Shown: positions 25,841-35,433, numbered from the stretch's first letter. The stretch is DNA of 49,483 nt from Mediterraneibacter glycyrrhizinilyticus (GCF_016902345.1 NZ_JACJLR010000025.1:1-49483), one strand, 5' to 3'. Notes: generated by a model not told the origin, from the sequence alone. Program-made: numbers and translations.

Positions 25841-25977
25841 ACTTTTGTCAGTTTTGTCCAAAAAGCATGTCTTTGCAGCAGGATTATGCAATAAATCTGC
25901 AAGAATGAGACAAGTTTTCTTATACAGAAGATCTTATAATGATAGGAAAACCATCAAACACAGACTGGAGGAAAACA

Positions 25978-27966
25978 ATGATAAAAAAATATGTATATGG
26001 CACACCTTTTTGCACAGACGCTGTTATCTCAGAGGTTCCGGCAGCTTCCAATCCTTTTCCCTTCGGCACGGTCTGCACGGACAACGGCTTCAGCTTTACT
26101 TATGTAATGGATCCGGATGATATCGTCTACGGCCTTGGGGAAGCAAACCGGGGGATCAACAAACGGAACTGGTGTTACATCAGCGACTGCGCGGACGATC
26201 CCGATCACACAGAAGGCAAGCGTTCTCTCTATGCGGCACACAATTTTATCATCTTAGCAGGGAAAGAGAATTTTGGACTGTTCTTTGATTATCCGTCCGC
26301 CATCAGGTTTGATATCGGATACACAAGAATGGACACACTCACTGTGACCTGTACAGACGCTGACCTTAATCTCTACGTCATTGAAGGCGAGTCTCCATAT
26401 GATATCGTCAGGCAGTTCCGCGGTATCATTGGCAGAAGTTACATTCCCCCGAAATTTGCGTTCGGTTTCGGCCAGAGCCGCTGGGGATACCGGACAAAAG
26501 AAGATTTCCGCAACGTTGTAAAAGGGTACCGTGAAAACCACATCCCTCTGGATATGGTCTACATGGATATTGACTATATGGAATCCTACAAGGATTTCAC
26601 CCTGAATGACGATTTTCAGGACCTCTCCGGTTTTGCCAGGGAGATGAAAGAGAAGAACGTCCGCCTGATCCCGATCATCGACGCCGGAGTCAAGATCGAA
26701 GAAGGGTACGACGTGTATGAGGAAGGCGTGAAGAACGGCTATTTCTGCAAGAGAGCGGACGGAAGCGATTTCATGGGCGCGGTATGGCCGGGTCCGGCAC
26801 ATTTCCCGGATTTTCTGAATGAAGACGCCCGGAAATGGTTTGGCGGAAAATACCGCATCCTTACGGATCAGGGGATCGAAGGCTTCTGGAATGATATGAA
26901 CGAGCCTGCCATCTTCTATTCGGCGGAAGGGCTGGAGGAAGCCAAAAAGATCGTTCAGGCATTTCTCGATGACAAGAGCGGAAGTACCGATCCCGGGCAT
27001 GTCCGCGAAGTATTTTTCAGGCTTTCCAACAACCGTGATGACTATGGACGTTTCTATCACAATGTAAACGGCGAAAATGTCATCCATAAAAAGGTCCACA
27101 ATCTGTACGGCTATAACATGACGCGTGCTGCCGGAGAGGCATTTGAAGAGATCGATCCGGAAAAGAGGTTCCTCATGTTCTCCCGCTCTTCCTACATCGG
27201 CATGCACCGTTACGGCGGGATCTGGACGGGGGACAACAAGTCCTGGTGGTCCCACATCCTTCTGAACCTGAAGATGATGCCGTCCCTGAACATGTGCGGT
27301 TTCCTGTATACTGGAGCAGACCTGGGCGGATTCGGGGACGATTCCACCCGAGACCTTCTCCTTCGTTTTCTTGCACTGGGTGTATTTACCCCGCTCATGC
27401 GGGATCACACCGCCCTGGGCACAAGAGATCAGGAGTGCTATCAGTTCGGAGATACCGCAGACTTCCGCCATATAGTGGGGGTGAGATACCGCCTTCTGCC
27501 CTACCTCTACAGCGAATATATGAAGGCGGCCTTAAACAACGATATGTATTTCAAGCCTCTTGCTTTCGTATGGCAGGAGGACAGGATGGCGCGCGGCATT
27601 GAGGATCAGCTGGTACTCGGAAACGAGATCATGATCGCGCCGGTCTATACCCAGAATGCCTCCGGGCGCTATGTCTATCTCCCGGAGGAAATGAAGTTTA
27701 TCAAATTCCTTCCGGACGGGACTATCTCTGAAGAAGTCCTCTCAAAGGGCATCCACTGGATCGATGTTGCCCTCAATGAAGTCCCTTTGTTCATCCGTTC
27801 CGGGAAATGCATCCCTGCAGCGGATGCGGCTGAGTGCGTAGATGCTGTTGACTACGGCACGATCCGAATGCTGGGATATGAAGGAGCGGAATACGTCCTG
27901 TACAATGATGATGGGATCCACAAGGATTACGAAAACAAGAAGAATTTCTCTATTCTGAAAAAATAA
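25978..27966 (+). CDS. GH31 alpha-glucosidase/alpha-xylosidase-type enzyme
   Basis: A 662-residue cytoplasmic GH31 glycosidase. N-terminal beta-sandwich with YGLGEANRGINKRNW; (beta/alpha)8 barrel with FGFGQSRWGYR, DMVYMDIDYM, nucleophile Asp306 in GFWNDMNEP and acid/base Asp419 in GIWTGDNKSWW; a proximal C-terminal beta-domain with RDHTALGTRDQE and APVYTQNASGRYVYLP. The start is the ATG at 25978, which has GGAGGAAAACA upstream; the frame extends to 25939 but into the -10 region. Acts on terminal alpha-glycosides, most often alpha-glucosides. No secretion signal. The preceding GH2 gene has its own terminator, so this is a separate unit. Confidence 0.92.
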   Translation: MIKKYVYGTPFCTDAVISEVPAASNPFPFGTVCTDNGFSFTYVMDPDDIVYGLGEANRGINKRNWCYISDCADDPDHTEGKRSLYAAHNFIILAGKENFGLFFDYPSAIRFDIGYTRMDTLTVTCTDADLNLYVIEGESPYDIVRQFRGIIGRSYIPPKFAFGFGQSRWGYRTKEDFRNVVKGYRENHIPLDMVYMDIDYMESYKDFTLNDDFQDLSGFAREMKEKNVRLIPIIDAGVKIEEGYDVYEEGVKNGYFCKRADGSDFMGAVWPGPAHFPDFLNEDARKWFGGKYRILTDQGIEGFWNDMNEPAIFYSAEGLEEAKKIVQAFLDDKSGSTDPGHVREVFFRLSNNRDDYGRFYHNVNGENVIHKKVHNLYGYNMTRAAGEAFEEIDPEKRFLMFSRSSYIGMHRYGGIWTGDNKSWWSHILLNLKMMPSLNMCGFLYTGADLGGFGDDSTRDLLLRFLALGVFTPLMRDHTALGTRDQECYQFGDTADFRHIVGVRYRLLPYLYSEYMKAALNNDMYFKPLAFVWQEDRMARGIEDQLVLGNEIMIAPVYTQNASGRYVYLPEEMKFIKFLPDGTISEEVLSKGIHWIDVALNEVPLFIRSGKCIPAADAAECVDAVDYGTIRMLGYEGAEYVLYNDDGIHKDYENKKNFSILKK

Positions 27967-27984
27967 TGAAAAAAGACGGCCGCA

Positions 27985-28037
27985 TTGACTTTTTCCTCCA
28001 CAAACGATATACTGGCTATATTACTACACTTGTAATA
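27985..28037 (+). promoter_or_regulatory. blaI promoter and BlaI operator
   Basis: TTGACT (27985-27990), 17-bp spacer, TATACT (28008-28013). Just downstream, TATTACTACACTTGTAATA (28019-28037) contains the TACA-N2-TGTA core and flanking dyad of BlaI/MecI operators. Placement around the transcription start fits autorepression. Confidence 0.75.
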
Positions 28038-28057
28038 CTTGAAGGAGGAAGATACAG

Positions 28058-28444
28058 ATGAAATCTCTGCCGCAGATATCCGAGGCGGAATATGAAGTAA
28101 TGAAAGTTGTATGGGGGAACGCGCCCATCAGTACCAATGAAGTGACCGAACGCCTGACATCGACAACGAACTGGAGTCCGAAGACAATACAGACCATGCT
28201 GAAGCGCCTGGTGACAAAAGGAGCTCTCTCCTATGTAAAAGAAGGAAGAGTTTTCGTCTACACCCCTCTCGTGGAGGAGGGCGAGTATGTCGGCCAGAAG
28301 AGCCGCTCGTTCCTGAGCAGGTATTATGACGGGAAATTAAGTTCCATGGTATCTGCCTTTCTGGAAAATGACAGGCTGACTGATTCCGAGATCAGCACAC
28401 TCAGAGAGATCCTTGATAAAAGCGAGGACCGAGGAGGGAATTGA
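28058..28444 (+). CDS. blaI: BlaI/MecI-family repressor
   Basis: A 128-residue repressor with an N-terminal winged helix (ISEAEYEVMKVVWGNAPISTNEVTERL, then TTNWSPKTIQTMLKRLVTKGALSYVKEGRVFVYTPLV) and a C-terminal dimerisation helix. Known BlaI proteins dissociate when the sensor-protease BlaR1 cleaves them. The usual cleavage region lies in the helical linker around YVGQKSRSFLSRYYDG. GGAGG precedes the ATG and a matching operator covers its promoter. Its partner gene, starting 1 bp after the stop, is disabled, so the repressor is probably locked on or used by another BlaR1 elsewhere. Confidence 0.92.
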   Translation: MKSLPQISEAEYEVMKVVWGNAPISTNEVTERLTSTTNWSPKTIQTMLKRLVTKGALSYVKEGRVFVYTPLVEEGEYVGQKSRSFLSRYYDGKLSSMVSAFLENDRLTDSEISTLREILDKSEDRGGN

Positions 28445-28445
28445 T

Positions 28446-29376
28446 ATGTCCGGTTTTGGGATACAGTTTCTGATCTGTAATATTTTTATCGCACTTTTTG
28501 TCATCCTGCTCACAGCAGCAAAAAGGCTCTTCCGCGGAAAGATCACGGAACAGGCTCAGTATATTATGAATTTTTCGCTATTTGTCCTGCTCCTGGTCCC
28601 CTTTCTCCCGATCCGTACTTTCGGGATCCCTGATCTCTTTGCAGAGCTGGGAGCTCATGCCGGAACACTCTCTTCCGGAACAGCGCAGGGATCCTCCGCT
28701 TCCGGAAGCGCTGCGGCTTCTGTGGGGGGGCAGCTGGATGATCTACAATGAAGACACTGCCGGAACAAGAGTGTCTCCGGACTCTACCTACAAGATCTAT
28801 GATGCACTCCTTGGACTGGAGAAAGGAATCATCACGCCGGAAGATTCCGGGATGGCATGGGACGGGACAGAATATTCCATCGATGCATGAAATTCTGACC
28901 AGGATCTGGATTCTGCTATGGGAAATTCAGTCAACTGGTATTTCCAGTCGATTGACCATCAGGCAGGGTATTCTGAGGTTGCTGGATTCTACCACGAGAT
29001 CGGTTATGGAAACGAAGATGTATCAGGAGGGATCGATTCCTACTGGGGTGAATCAACGCTGAAGATCTCTCCCATTGAGCAGACGGAACTCCTGGCGAAG
29101 CTGTATTACAATGAATTCGGGTTTTCCCAGGAAAACATTGACACCGTCAAAGACTCCCTGGTCCTCTCGTCCGGCACGGACAGAATCCTCTCGGGTAAGA
29201 CCGGGACAGGCATGGTCAATGGCCAAAATGTGAACGGGTGGTTCGTCGGATACGTGGAAGTCTCAGAAAATGTATATTTCTTCGCAGCGAACATCCAGAA
29301 TGAAGATAATGCAAGCGGCTCTGCCGCATCTGATATCGCATTGTCAGTCCTCGGTTCATTCGGGATATGGCAGTAG
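28446..29376 (+). pseudogene. blaR1: blaR1-like beta-lactam sensor, disrupted
   Basis: Remnant of a BlaR1 sensor. The first about 95 codons give two membrane helices (FLICNIFIALFVILL and MNFSLFVLLLVPFLPI). The M56 metallopeptidase domain and remaining helices are absent, an apparent deletion of several hundred codons. The extracellular class D penicillin-binding domain remains, with STYK, YGN and KTG motifs. It is out of frame because of a run of seven G (28724-28730); six would restore reading. It is then cut by TGA at 28888-28890, where W (TGG) fits the family. After that the frame stays open to 29376. Three independent lesions make function very unlikely. It starts 1 bp after blaI, as in intact blaI-blaR1 operons. 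Confidence 0.88.
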
Positions 29377-29381
29377 AGCTG

Positions 29382-30338
29382 TCAGACCAGCGCCAGGCTC
29401 CTCAGTATGTACAGCCAGCCCGTTACGGTAAATGCGCTGAACATGGTGGTCAGCATGACGGTACTTGATGTAAGCACTCCCTCATGCCCCATATTTCTTG
29501 CCATGACATAGCAGCTCACTGTCGTCGCAGACCCAAGCATGATCAGGATCGCCACGAGCTGTTCCTCCCGGAATCCCAGCCGGACCGCGATCGGAAGGAA
29601 GACAACTGCGAACCCTGCAAGTTTCATCAACGTCGCCACTACCGCCGGTTTTGCTTTCCCGAAGGCTTTCCTGATATCAAAGGACGCTCCCATCGCCATC
29701 AGGCCAAGAGGAGTCGCAATGGCGCTCACATCAGAAACTGCCTTCTCCATGATCGAAGGCATGGGGATATTCAGCGCGGACCAGAGGAGCCCCGCCACAA
29801 TGCCCAGTATGATGGGATTGGTCACAATTCCTTTCAGCGTCTCGATCCACACCCTGCGGTCAAGTTTTCCCCGCTCCGGTTTAAAAAAGGAAAGGACCAC
29901 CACCGCCATGATATTATAGAGAGGGACGCTGCCGATGATCATAAGAGGCGCCATCCCTGCATCCCCGTAGATATTCTGAATAAACGCGATCCCCAGGAGT
30001 GCCGCGCTGCTCCGGTAGGACGCCTGGATGAACTCTCCCCGGATCGACCGGTCACGCCAGACAAATGAGACTGCCGCAGCGATGGTGATGCTCAGAAGCG
30101 TCGCAACAAAGCAGAATGCGACAAACTTTATATCCCACACCTGAGAAAAATCCACCGTCGCCAGGTCCTCAAACACAACGACAGGGAGTGGGACGAGAAA
30201 TACAAATTTATTCATCTTCGACGCAAAATCTTCGTCGATCCACCCGATCTTCCGGAAAAAGAGCCCGAGAAGCATCAGCAGGAAGATCGGCACAGTCGCA
30301 TTCAGGCTGAAAATCAGATTTTCCAAGTGATTCACCAT
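29382..30338 (-). CDS. AEC-family permease (auxin efflux carrier type)
   Basis: A 318-residue permease of the AEC family, which exports or imports small organic acids such as malate. About ten helices in two halves; LNATVPIFLLMLLGLFFRKIGWID at the N-terminus and FVFLVPLPVVVFEDLA next are characteristic. The frame extends to 30407, but the first hydrophobic helix and family start point to the ATG at 30338. Its ribosome site (GAAAG) is weak, so the start is uncertain. Convergent with the blaR1 remnant (5 bp between them), divergent from the alpha/beta hydrolase. Substrate unknown. Confidence 0.85.
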   Translation of the reverse strand: MVNHLENLIFSLNATVPIFLLMLLGLFFRKIGWIDEDFASKMNKFVFLVPLPVVVFEDLATVDFSQVWDIKFVAFCFVATLLSITIAAAVSFVWRDRSIRGEFIQASYRSSAALLGIAFIQNIYGDAGMAPLMIIGSVPLYNIMAVVVLSFFKPERGKLDRRVWIETLKGIVTNPIILGIVAGLLWSALNIPMPSIMEKAVSDVSAIATPLGLMAMGASFDIRKAFGKAKPAVVATLMKLAGFAVVFLPIAVRLGFREEQLVAILIMLGSATTVSCYVMARNMGHEGVLTSSTVMLTTMFSAFTVTGWLYILRSLALV

Positions 30339-30416
30339 TCTTTCTATAATTAATGTCCGTTTACTATTCTGTCCTTTTTCTCTTTCCATGTCAAGTGTCA
30401 GAAACACCGTCTTTTC

Positions 30417-30445
30417 TTGACAGTGTTTTCTCTGCTGTTTACAAT
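30417..30445 (+). promoter_or_regulatory. promoter of the alpha/beta hydrolase gene
   Basis: Consensus TTGACA (30417-30422), 17-bp spacer, TACAAT (30440-30445), followed by GGAGGTG before the ATG at 30477. Confidence 0.7.
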
Positions 30446-30476
30446 AATGTCATAAAATAAGAACGGAGGTGTTTTT

Positions 30477-31403
30477 ATGCTGCACGAAGTTAATTTTCTC
30501 TCCTGCAATGAGCGGGATACTGTCTTTGGATGGATCTATGTCCCTGCGGCAAAGCCGAAGGGAATTGTCCAGATCATCCACGGATACGGGGAACATTCCC
30601 GAAGATATCTGCACATGATCTCAGCCTTTGTTGATGCCGGTTATATCGTTGCCGCAGATGACCATGTGGGACACGGCAAGACCGCGATGGAGAACAACTC
30701 CTGGGGCGACTGGGGCGAAAAGGGCTGCCACACCATGATGGAGGATGAACACAGACTGACAGAACTTGTATGCGAAAAATATCCGGGGTTCCCATATTTC
30801 CTGTTCGGTCACAGTATGGGTTCTTTCATTGCGCGAGACTATGCCGCCAAATACGGTAATGCTCTCACCGGTGTTACGATCTGCGGAACAGCCGGCGTAT
30901 TCCGCGGCGCTGCAGAAGCAGTAAAAGAATTAAAAGCAGCTTTGGATGCAGGGCACGGAGATGAGAGTGATCCTGCTTTTACCGGACATCTGATGGGATG
31001 GATGGGCGAACGCTGCGGTGAAGTCACCCTTGGAAATGAATGGATCTGCTCTGATCCATATGTCCAGAAAGACCATGCGGAAGATCCTTTCGACGCATTT
31101 ACCAAACCCACTCTGAACCGCTCTCTTTACTATTTTGCGCAGATGATGGAAGTCATCACGGGGACAGAATGGGCCCAAAAGGTGCCGAGGTCGCTGCCCT
31201 TCTATAATATCGGCGGAGATCAGGATCCGGTCGGCGAATATGGGAAGGGAATCTATGAAGTGTCCAACTGGCTGTATGATACCGGTCACAGTGTTAAGAC
31301 AAAAGTCTATCCCGGATACCGCCATGAGATACATAATTACACTGAGATCCGTGACAATGTGGAACAGGGTATTATCTCCTTCATGGACGGACTCATCAAA
31401 TAA
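30477..31403 (+). CDS. alpha/beta hydrolase, monoacylglycerol lipase/lysophospholipase-like
   Basis: A 308-residue serine hydrolase. The HGYGEHSRRY oxyanion block, DHVGHGKTA, and the nucleophile elbow FGHSMGS (Ser113) match the monoglyceride lipase group; the acid is in GGDQDPVGEYG and the His in PGYRHEIHNYTE. No signal peptide or lipobox, so intracellular, probably acting on monoacylglycerols or lysolipids (family inference). Monocistronic, with a consensus promoter and a bidirectional terminator. Confidence 0.9.
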   Translation: MLHEVNFLSCNERDTVFGWIYVPAAKPKGIVQIIHGYGEHSRRYLHMISAFVDAGYIVAADDHVGHGKTAMENNSWGDWGEKGCHTMMEDEHRLTELVCEKYPGFPYFLFGHSMGSFIARDYAAKYGNALTGVTICGTAGVFRGAAEAVKELKAALDAGHGDESDPAFTGHLMGWMGERCGEVTLGNEWICSDPYVQKDHAEDPFDAFTKPTLNRSLYYFAQMMEVITGTEWAQKVPRSLPFYNIGGDQDPVGEYGKGIYEVSNWLYDTGHSVKTKVYPGYRHEIHNYTEIRDNVEQGIISFMDGLIK

Positions 31404-31451
31404 AAATTTATCCTGATATTTCTACTTCTTAGTTAAATACGGCAAAGTTAA

Positions 31452-31487
31452 AGAGAGACTGTGAACGCTTTGCTCACAGCCTCTCTT
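31452..31487. terminator. bidirectional terminator between hydrolase and NSS genes
   Basis: AGAGAGACTGTGA and TCACAGCCTCTCT pair over 13 positions with one mismatch around an ACGCTTTGC-type loop; TTTTA follows on the plus strand and TTTAACTTT on the minus strand. Confidence 0.8.
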
Positions 31488-31518
31488 TTACATTCTGTCA
31501 TTTTATCTTCTTATCTTT

Positions 31519-32913
31519 TCATCCAATCCCGCCCCAGGCGATTCCCAGTATAAAACAGAGAACGCACAGAGGAACGAAAATATAACGACCAAACGGATAA
31601 AACCATTTCATCATCGGCTTTTCCGCTCCGAGCTGTACAGCAGCCATGGCGGTATCTCTCTTCATGACCCAGAAAAACATAACGCCGGCTGTCAGCGCCC
31701 CCAGAGGCAGGATATAGATCGAAACCGTATCCATCCACTGAGATGTCCAGGGCTGGATCAACAGGGCAGTGATCAGACCGAATCCATGGATCAATGCAGT
31801 AGCTGTCCAGCGTTTCATGTGCAGCTGCTCCTGGAGAAAGTTGATGGGCGTTTCAAACAGGTTGATCACCGAAGAAAGACCGGCAAACAAGATCGCCACA
31901 TAAAAGAAGATGACGATAACTCTCGCCAGTACGCCCATGCTGTTGAATACAGGGAGCACATAGATAAACATCAGACCGGGACCACCGTTTCCCAGATCCG
32001 CGCCCGCCGAGGCCATTGCCGGAATGATGATCAGCATGGCCAGAAGAGCCGCCGAGGTATCCATGACCGCACAGATCACGGCAGAGCGGCGGATATTCAC
32101 TTTGTCATCCAGGTAGGAACCGTACACAATGGAGCCTGATCCTGCAACCGATAGGGAAAAGAAACACTGCCCGAATGCATAGACCCATACCTGAGGATCC
32201 AGCAGTCCCACGGGATCCAGGGAGAAAATGTACTGATAACCGCTGCTGGTGCCCGGCATAAAAAGCATAAAGACTGCCAGGGTAATGAACAGCACGTATA
32301 ATACAGGGATCATGATCTTGCACGATTTTTCGATCCCCCCTGCGACCCCCATGATCATGATCAGGAACGAAACAACAATACCGACCGTGATCCACAGGTT
32401 ATTTGCACCTCCGGTCTCAAGCGTCATCTGAACAGCCTGGAGCAGATTATCCGCTTCCGGCGCGACGGAACCGAATGTCCCGCCGATGGCATCCATATCC
32501 TGTCCCATCGCTGTCAGTTCACCGGTAAAAGCCATCTTGACATAATAGAATACCCATCCCATGATAACCGAGTATCCGATGGCAAGGCACAGGGAGCCGA
32601 TCACCGGGATGATCCCCAGACGCTCTCCGGCTTTTCTTCCCCTGCCTCCGTTTTCCATTGCTTTTCCAAATGCGCCGGAGGGACCGGTTCCTGCCCAGCG
32701 TCCCATAGAAATCTCCTCCATCATACCGGACTGGCTGATGATAAAAACAAATATAAAATAAGGGATCAAAAAGGTCAGACCGCCATAGCGGGAGACCAGC
32801 ATTGGAAAGCGCCAGACATTCGCCATACCGACACAGGAGCCAACCGCAGCCATGATAAATCCCCATTGGGATTTAAATCCATCCTGCTTCTGTACAGTAT
32901 TCACATTTTTCAT
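31519..32913 (-). CDS. sodium:neurotransmitter symporter (NSS/SNF) family transporter
   Basis: A 464-residue Na+-dependent symporter, probably for an amino acid. NSS hallmarks: WGFIMAAVGSCVGMANVWRFPML in the unwound helix 1 that carries Na+ and substrate ligands, SQSGMMEEISMGRW in helix 2, FSLSVAGSGSIVYGSYL in helix 6, and a dozen hydrophobic segments overall. Slightly shorter than LeuT-like relatives. GGAG precedes the ATG. The gene starts 46 bp downstream of pyruvate kinase on the same strand and could be read from it, although the functions are unrelated. Confidence 0.92.
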   Translation of the reverse strand: MKNVNTVQKQDGFKSQWGFIMAAVGSCVGMANVWRFPMLVSRYGGLTFLIPYFIFVFIISQSGMMEEISMGRWAGTGPSGAFGKAMENGGRGRKAGERLGIIPVIGSLCLAIGYSVIMGWVFYYVKMAFTGELTAMGQDMDAIGGTFGSVAPEADNLLQAVQMTLETGGANNLWITVGIVVSFLIMIMGVAGGIEKSCKIMIPVLYVLFITLAVFMLFMPGTSSGYQYIFSLDPVGLLDPQVWVYAFGQCFFSLSVAGSGSIVYGSYLDDKVNIRRSAVICAVMDTSAALLAMLIIIPAMASAGADLGNGGPGLMFIYVLPVFNSMGVLARVIVIFFYVAILFAGLSSVINLFETPINFLQEQLHMKRWTATALIHGFGLITALLIQPWTSQWMDTVSIYILPLGALTAGVMFFWVMKRDTAMAAVQLGAEKPMMKWFYPFGRYIFVPLCVLCFILGIAWGGIG

Positions 32914-32959
32914 AACAATCTCCGTTTTTCAACAGAAGCCTTTTTCTGTCTGTTTTTAA

Positions 32960-34381
32960 TCATTCTCCTACTATGCACACACGGATCAGGTTGGTCCGCC
33001 CCGGGATCCCCAGCGGGATACCGCCGGCAAATACGATCTCGTCGCCTTCCTTTACAAGTCCATGTGCCTGAGCAGCCTCAATCGCGCGGAGACAAAGAAT
33101 CTCGGAGCTGTACTCCTCCTTGATCGACATAGGATAGATCCCCCAGGACATGTTTAACTGCCTGCATACCTTCTCTGAACTGGAGCATCCTCCGATCATA
33201 CATCCCGGACGGTATTTTGAGATCATCCGTGCCGTACAGCCTGTCTTGCTCGCCGCAAGGATGGCTTCCGCCTTCAGATCGATCGCTGTCATACAGGTTG
33301 CATGAGAGATCGCGTTTGTCACATCAGGATCTTCAGAACGCTCGGATTTTCGGAAAATATCATTATAATCAATATTGTTTTCCATGCTGACCGCGATCCT
33401 GTTCATCATCTTCAGTGCTTCCACCGGATATTTTCCTGCCGCTGTCTCTCCGGAGAGCATGATCGCGCTGGTCCCCTGATAGATCGCGTTCGCCACGTCG
33501 GTCGCCTCTGCCCGGGTAGGTCTGGGATGTACCATCATAGAATCCAGCATCTGGGTTGCGGTGATGACCACCTTGCCTGCCTGATAGACTTTCTGGATGA
33601 TGCGCTGCTGTATGATCGGCACTCGCTCCAGCGGGATCTCAACTCCCATATCGCCCCGCGCCACCATGATGCCGTCCGCTTCTTCAATAATTGCATCAAT
33701 GTTATCCACACCCTGCTGATTCTCGATCTTTGCGATAATATTAATGGAGCTTCCCCCATTATCATCAAGCAGTTTCCTCATTTCCTTTATATCATCTGCG
33801 GTACGTGTAAATGATGCAGCCACAAAGTCAAAATCCTCCTGGATCCCGAAAAGAAGATCATCCCTGTCTTTCGGACTGATGAACGGCATGTTCAGTTCCA
33901 CTCCCGGTACGTTGACCCCTTTCCGGTCTGAGATATCTCCTCCATTGGCCACGATGCAGACGATATCTTTTCCCTGGATCTTTTCCACCCTCATTCCCAC
34001 CAGACCATCGTCGATCAGGATAGAATCACCCACTTTCACGTCACGGTAAAGATCTTTATAGGAGACAGTGACCTGTTCCTGTGTTCCTTCCACCTCGTCA
34101 TTCACCAGGGTAAACTCCTGTCCCTCCTGAAGGGTGATCTTATGGTCCCTGAAACATCCGATCCGGATCTCCGGGCCCTTTGTGTCCAGAAGCGCCGCAA
34201 TCGGCCTGTCATATTGCTTCCTGAGAACCTTCAGCTTCTCCAGCCTCACTTTCTGTTCTTCATGAGTTCCATGGGAAAAATTAAATCTGGCCACGTCCAT
34301 TCCTTCCCGGATCAGCGCCTCCAGAATTCCTTCCCGGTCAGTTGCGGGGCCAAGTGTACAGATGATCTTCGTCTTTCTCAT
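32960..34381 (-). CDS. pyk: pyruvate kinase
   Basis: Final ATP-forming step of glycolysis: phosphoenolpyruvate plus ADP to pyruvate. 473 residues: MRKTKIICTLGPATD, FNFSHGTHEEQ and LLDTKGPEIRIG, beta-barrel B domain (about 70-165), catalytic IAKIENQQGVDNIDAI with the essential lysine, VARGDMGVEIP, and GETAAGKYPVEAL; the C-terminal domain spans about 350-473. It lacks the extra C-terminal PEP-utiliser-like domain found in some Firmicute enzymes. AAAGGA precedes the ATG. Monovalent-cation requirement not judged. Confidence 0.97.
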   Translation of the reverse strand: MRKTKIICTLGPATDREGILEALIREGMDVARFNFSHGTHEEQKVRLEKLKVLRKQYDRPIAALLDTKGPEIRIGCFRDHKITLQEGQEFTLVNDEVEGTQEQVTVSYKDLYRDVKVGDSILIDDGLVGMRVEKIQGKDIVCIVANGGDISDRKGVNVPGVELNMPFISPKDRDDLLFGIQEDFDFVAASFTRTADDIKEMRKLLDDNGGSSINIIAKIENQQGVDNIDAIIEEADGIMVARGDMGVEIPLERVPIIQQRIIQKVYQAGKVVITATQMLDSMMVHPRPTRAEATDVANAIYQGTSAIMLSGETAAGKYPVEALKMMNRIAVSMENNIDYNDIFRKSERSEDPDVTNAISHATCMTAIDLKAEAILAASKTGCTARMISKYRPGCMIGGCSSSEKVCRQLNMSWGIYPMSIKEEYSSEILCLRAIEAAQAHGLVKEGDEIVFAGGIPLGIPGRTNLIRVCIVGE

Positions 34382-34508
34382 AATCCTTTCCTTTCCGGAT
34401 AAATCCTTTCAATTTCTTTGGTCTTCATTATACCATTATTGACAGGTCAATATCCAGAGAGAAATGTTAATATATGCCTTTTCTTTACATACATATAACA
34501 AAGAAAAA

Positions 34509-34551
34509 AGCCCGGTGCCTGCAGGATGTGCATTCTGCAAACGCGTGGGCT
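34509..34551 (-). terminator. intrinsic terminator of the cupin-CMD operon
   Basis: Minus strand AGCCC...GGGCT outer stem with TGCAG/CTGCA inside, followed by TTTTTTC. It lies about 90 bp after the decarboxylase stop. The remaining 255-bp gap to pyk shows nothing else I can name. Confidence 0.65.
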
Positions 34552-34637
34552 TGTATTCTGCTCTTATTCTTGTATCCTCCTGTATTCCTGCGATCCCAAA
34601 ATCTCAAGGGCTCAACTCATTATCCTTATCCGGCCGC

Positions 34638-35387
34638 TCACTGCTGCCCTGCCGCCTCATTGACACACCGGAGCGCGTTCAGGCTCCTCGGATATCCGAT
34701 ATAGGGAAGGCACTGTGAAATGACCTTGATCAGAAATGCCTTGTCATTCCCTACTTTCATATTTCCCGCCGCATGGGAAGTAAGCTGCGGTTCACATCCT
34801 CCCTGTGCTGCCAGGAAGCAGAACGTGATCATTTCCCTCTGCCCATAGTCAAGCCCTGTTCTGGTATAGTAATCTCCAAAGCAGTTGCCTGACAGCCACC
34901 GGTTGATATGACGGCTCTCCTCCGGGCCGGATGTGGCAAATCCTTTCATTCCCTCTCCGAAGATGTCAACCTGAGCCTGCTCCCCTCTTTCCACACGATC
35001 CTCAACGGTCGTGGTTGCCTGGCCTTCCAGCGGCAGGGTGATCCCTTTTTCTGTCAGCACTTCATTTACCACATCAAAAAACGGGCGTACTCTGCCGATT
35101 CCCAGATAAGCGCATGCCTGATAGACGATCTCCTTTACCTCAACCGGAGTCAGTCCCAGATTCAGTGCTCCCGGCAGAACCTCCTTGAACTCATCGATCC
35201 CCTGGCACCCAAGGAGAGTGGCAAGGATCGCCATCATCCTGGTGCGGTCATCCAGATCATCCTGGTTCACGACCTCATCACAGGAGAAGTTTGTAAAGAA
35301 CTCTGCGAACTCCGGATCTGTAGATGCAAGCTTAAACGCCCCGTCCGGATAGAATTTATTGAAATATTTTTCTGCTGCTTCTGTCAT
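34638..35387 (-). CDS. tandem carboxymuconolactone decarboxylase-family protein
   Basis: A 249-residue protein with two CMD/AhpD-like helical domains: residues about 30-115 (DDRTRMMAILATLLGCQGIDEFK...VKEIVYQACAYLGIGRVRP) and about 150-240 (DYGQREMITFCFLAAQGGCEPQLTSHAAGNMKVGNDKAFLIKVISQCLPYIGYP). The classic CxxC of peroxidase-type members is replaced, so a redox role is not indicated. Genes of this type beside a small cupin are widespread in gut anaerobes with unproved function. It follows the cupin gene by 46 bp and shares its direction. Confidence 0.88.
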   Translation of the reverse strand: MTEAAEKYFNKFYPDGAFKLASTDPEFAEFFTNFSCDEVVNQDDLDDRTRMMAILATLLGCQGIDEFKEVLPGALNLGLTPVEVKEIVYQACAYLGIGRVRPFFDVVNEVLTEKGITLPLEGQATTTVEDRVERGEQAQVDIFGEGMKGFATSGPEESRHINRWLSGNCFGDYYTRTGLDYGQREMITFCFLAAQGGCEPQLTSHAAGNMKVGNDKAFLIKVISQCLPYIGYPRSLNALRCVNEAAGQQ

Positions 35388-35433
35388 AACTGCTGCTTCC
35401 TTTCCTTTTCATTTTATCAGTATATATAGCACG

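Noticed and set aside
26254..27471. 405-codon open frame on the minus strand inside the GH31 gene
   Set aside because: Fully antisense to a well-supported GH31 enzyme, no ribosome site, composition typical of a shadow frame.
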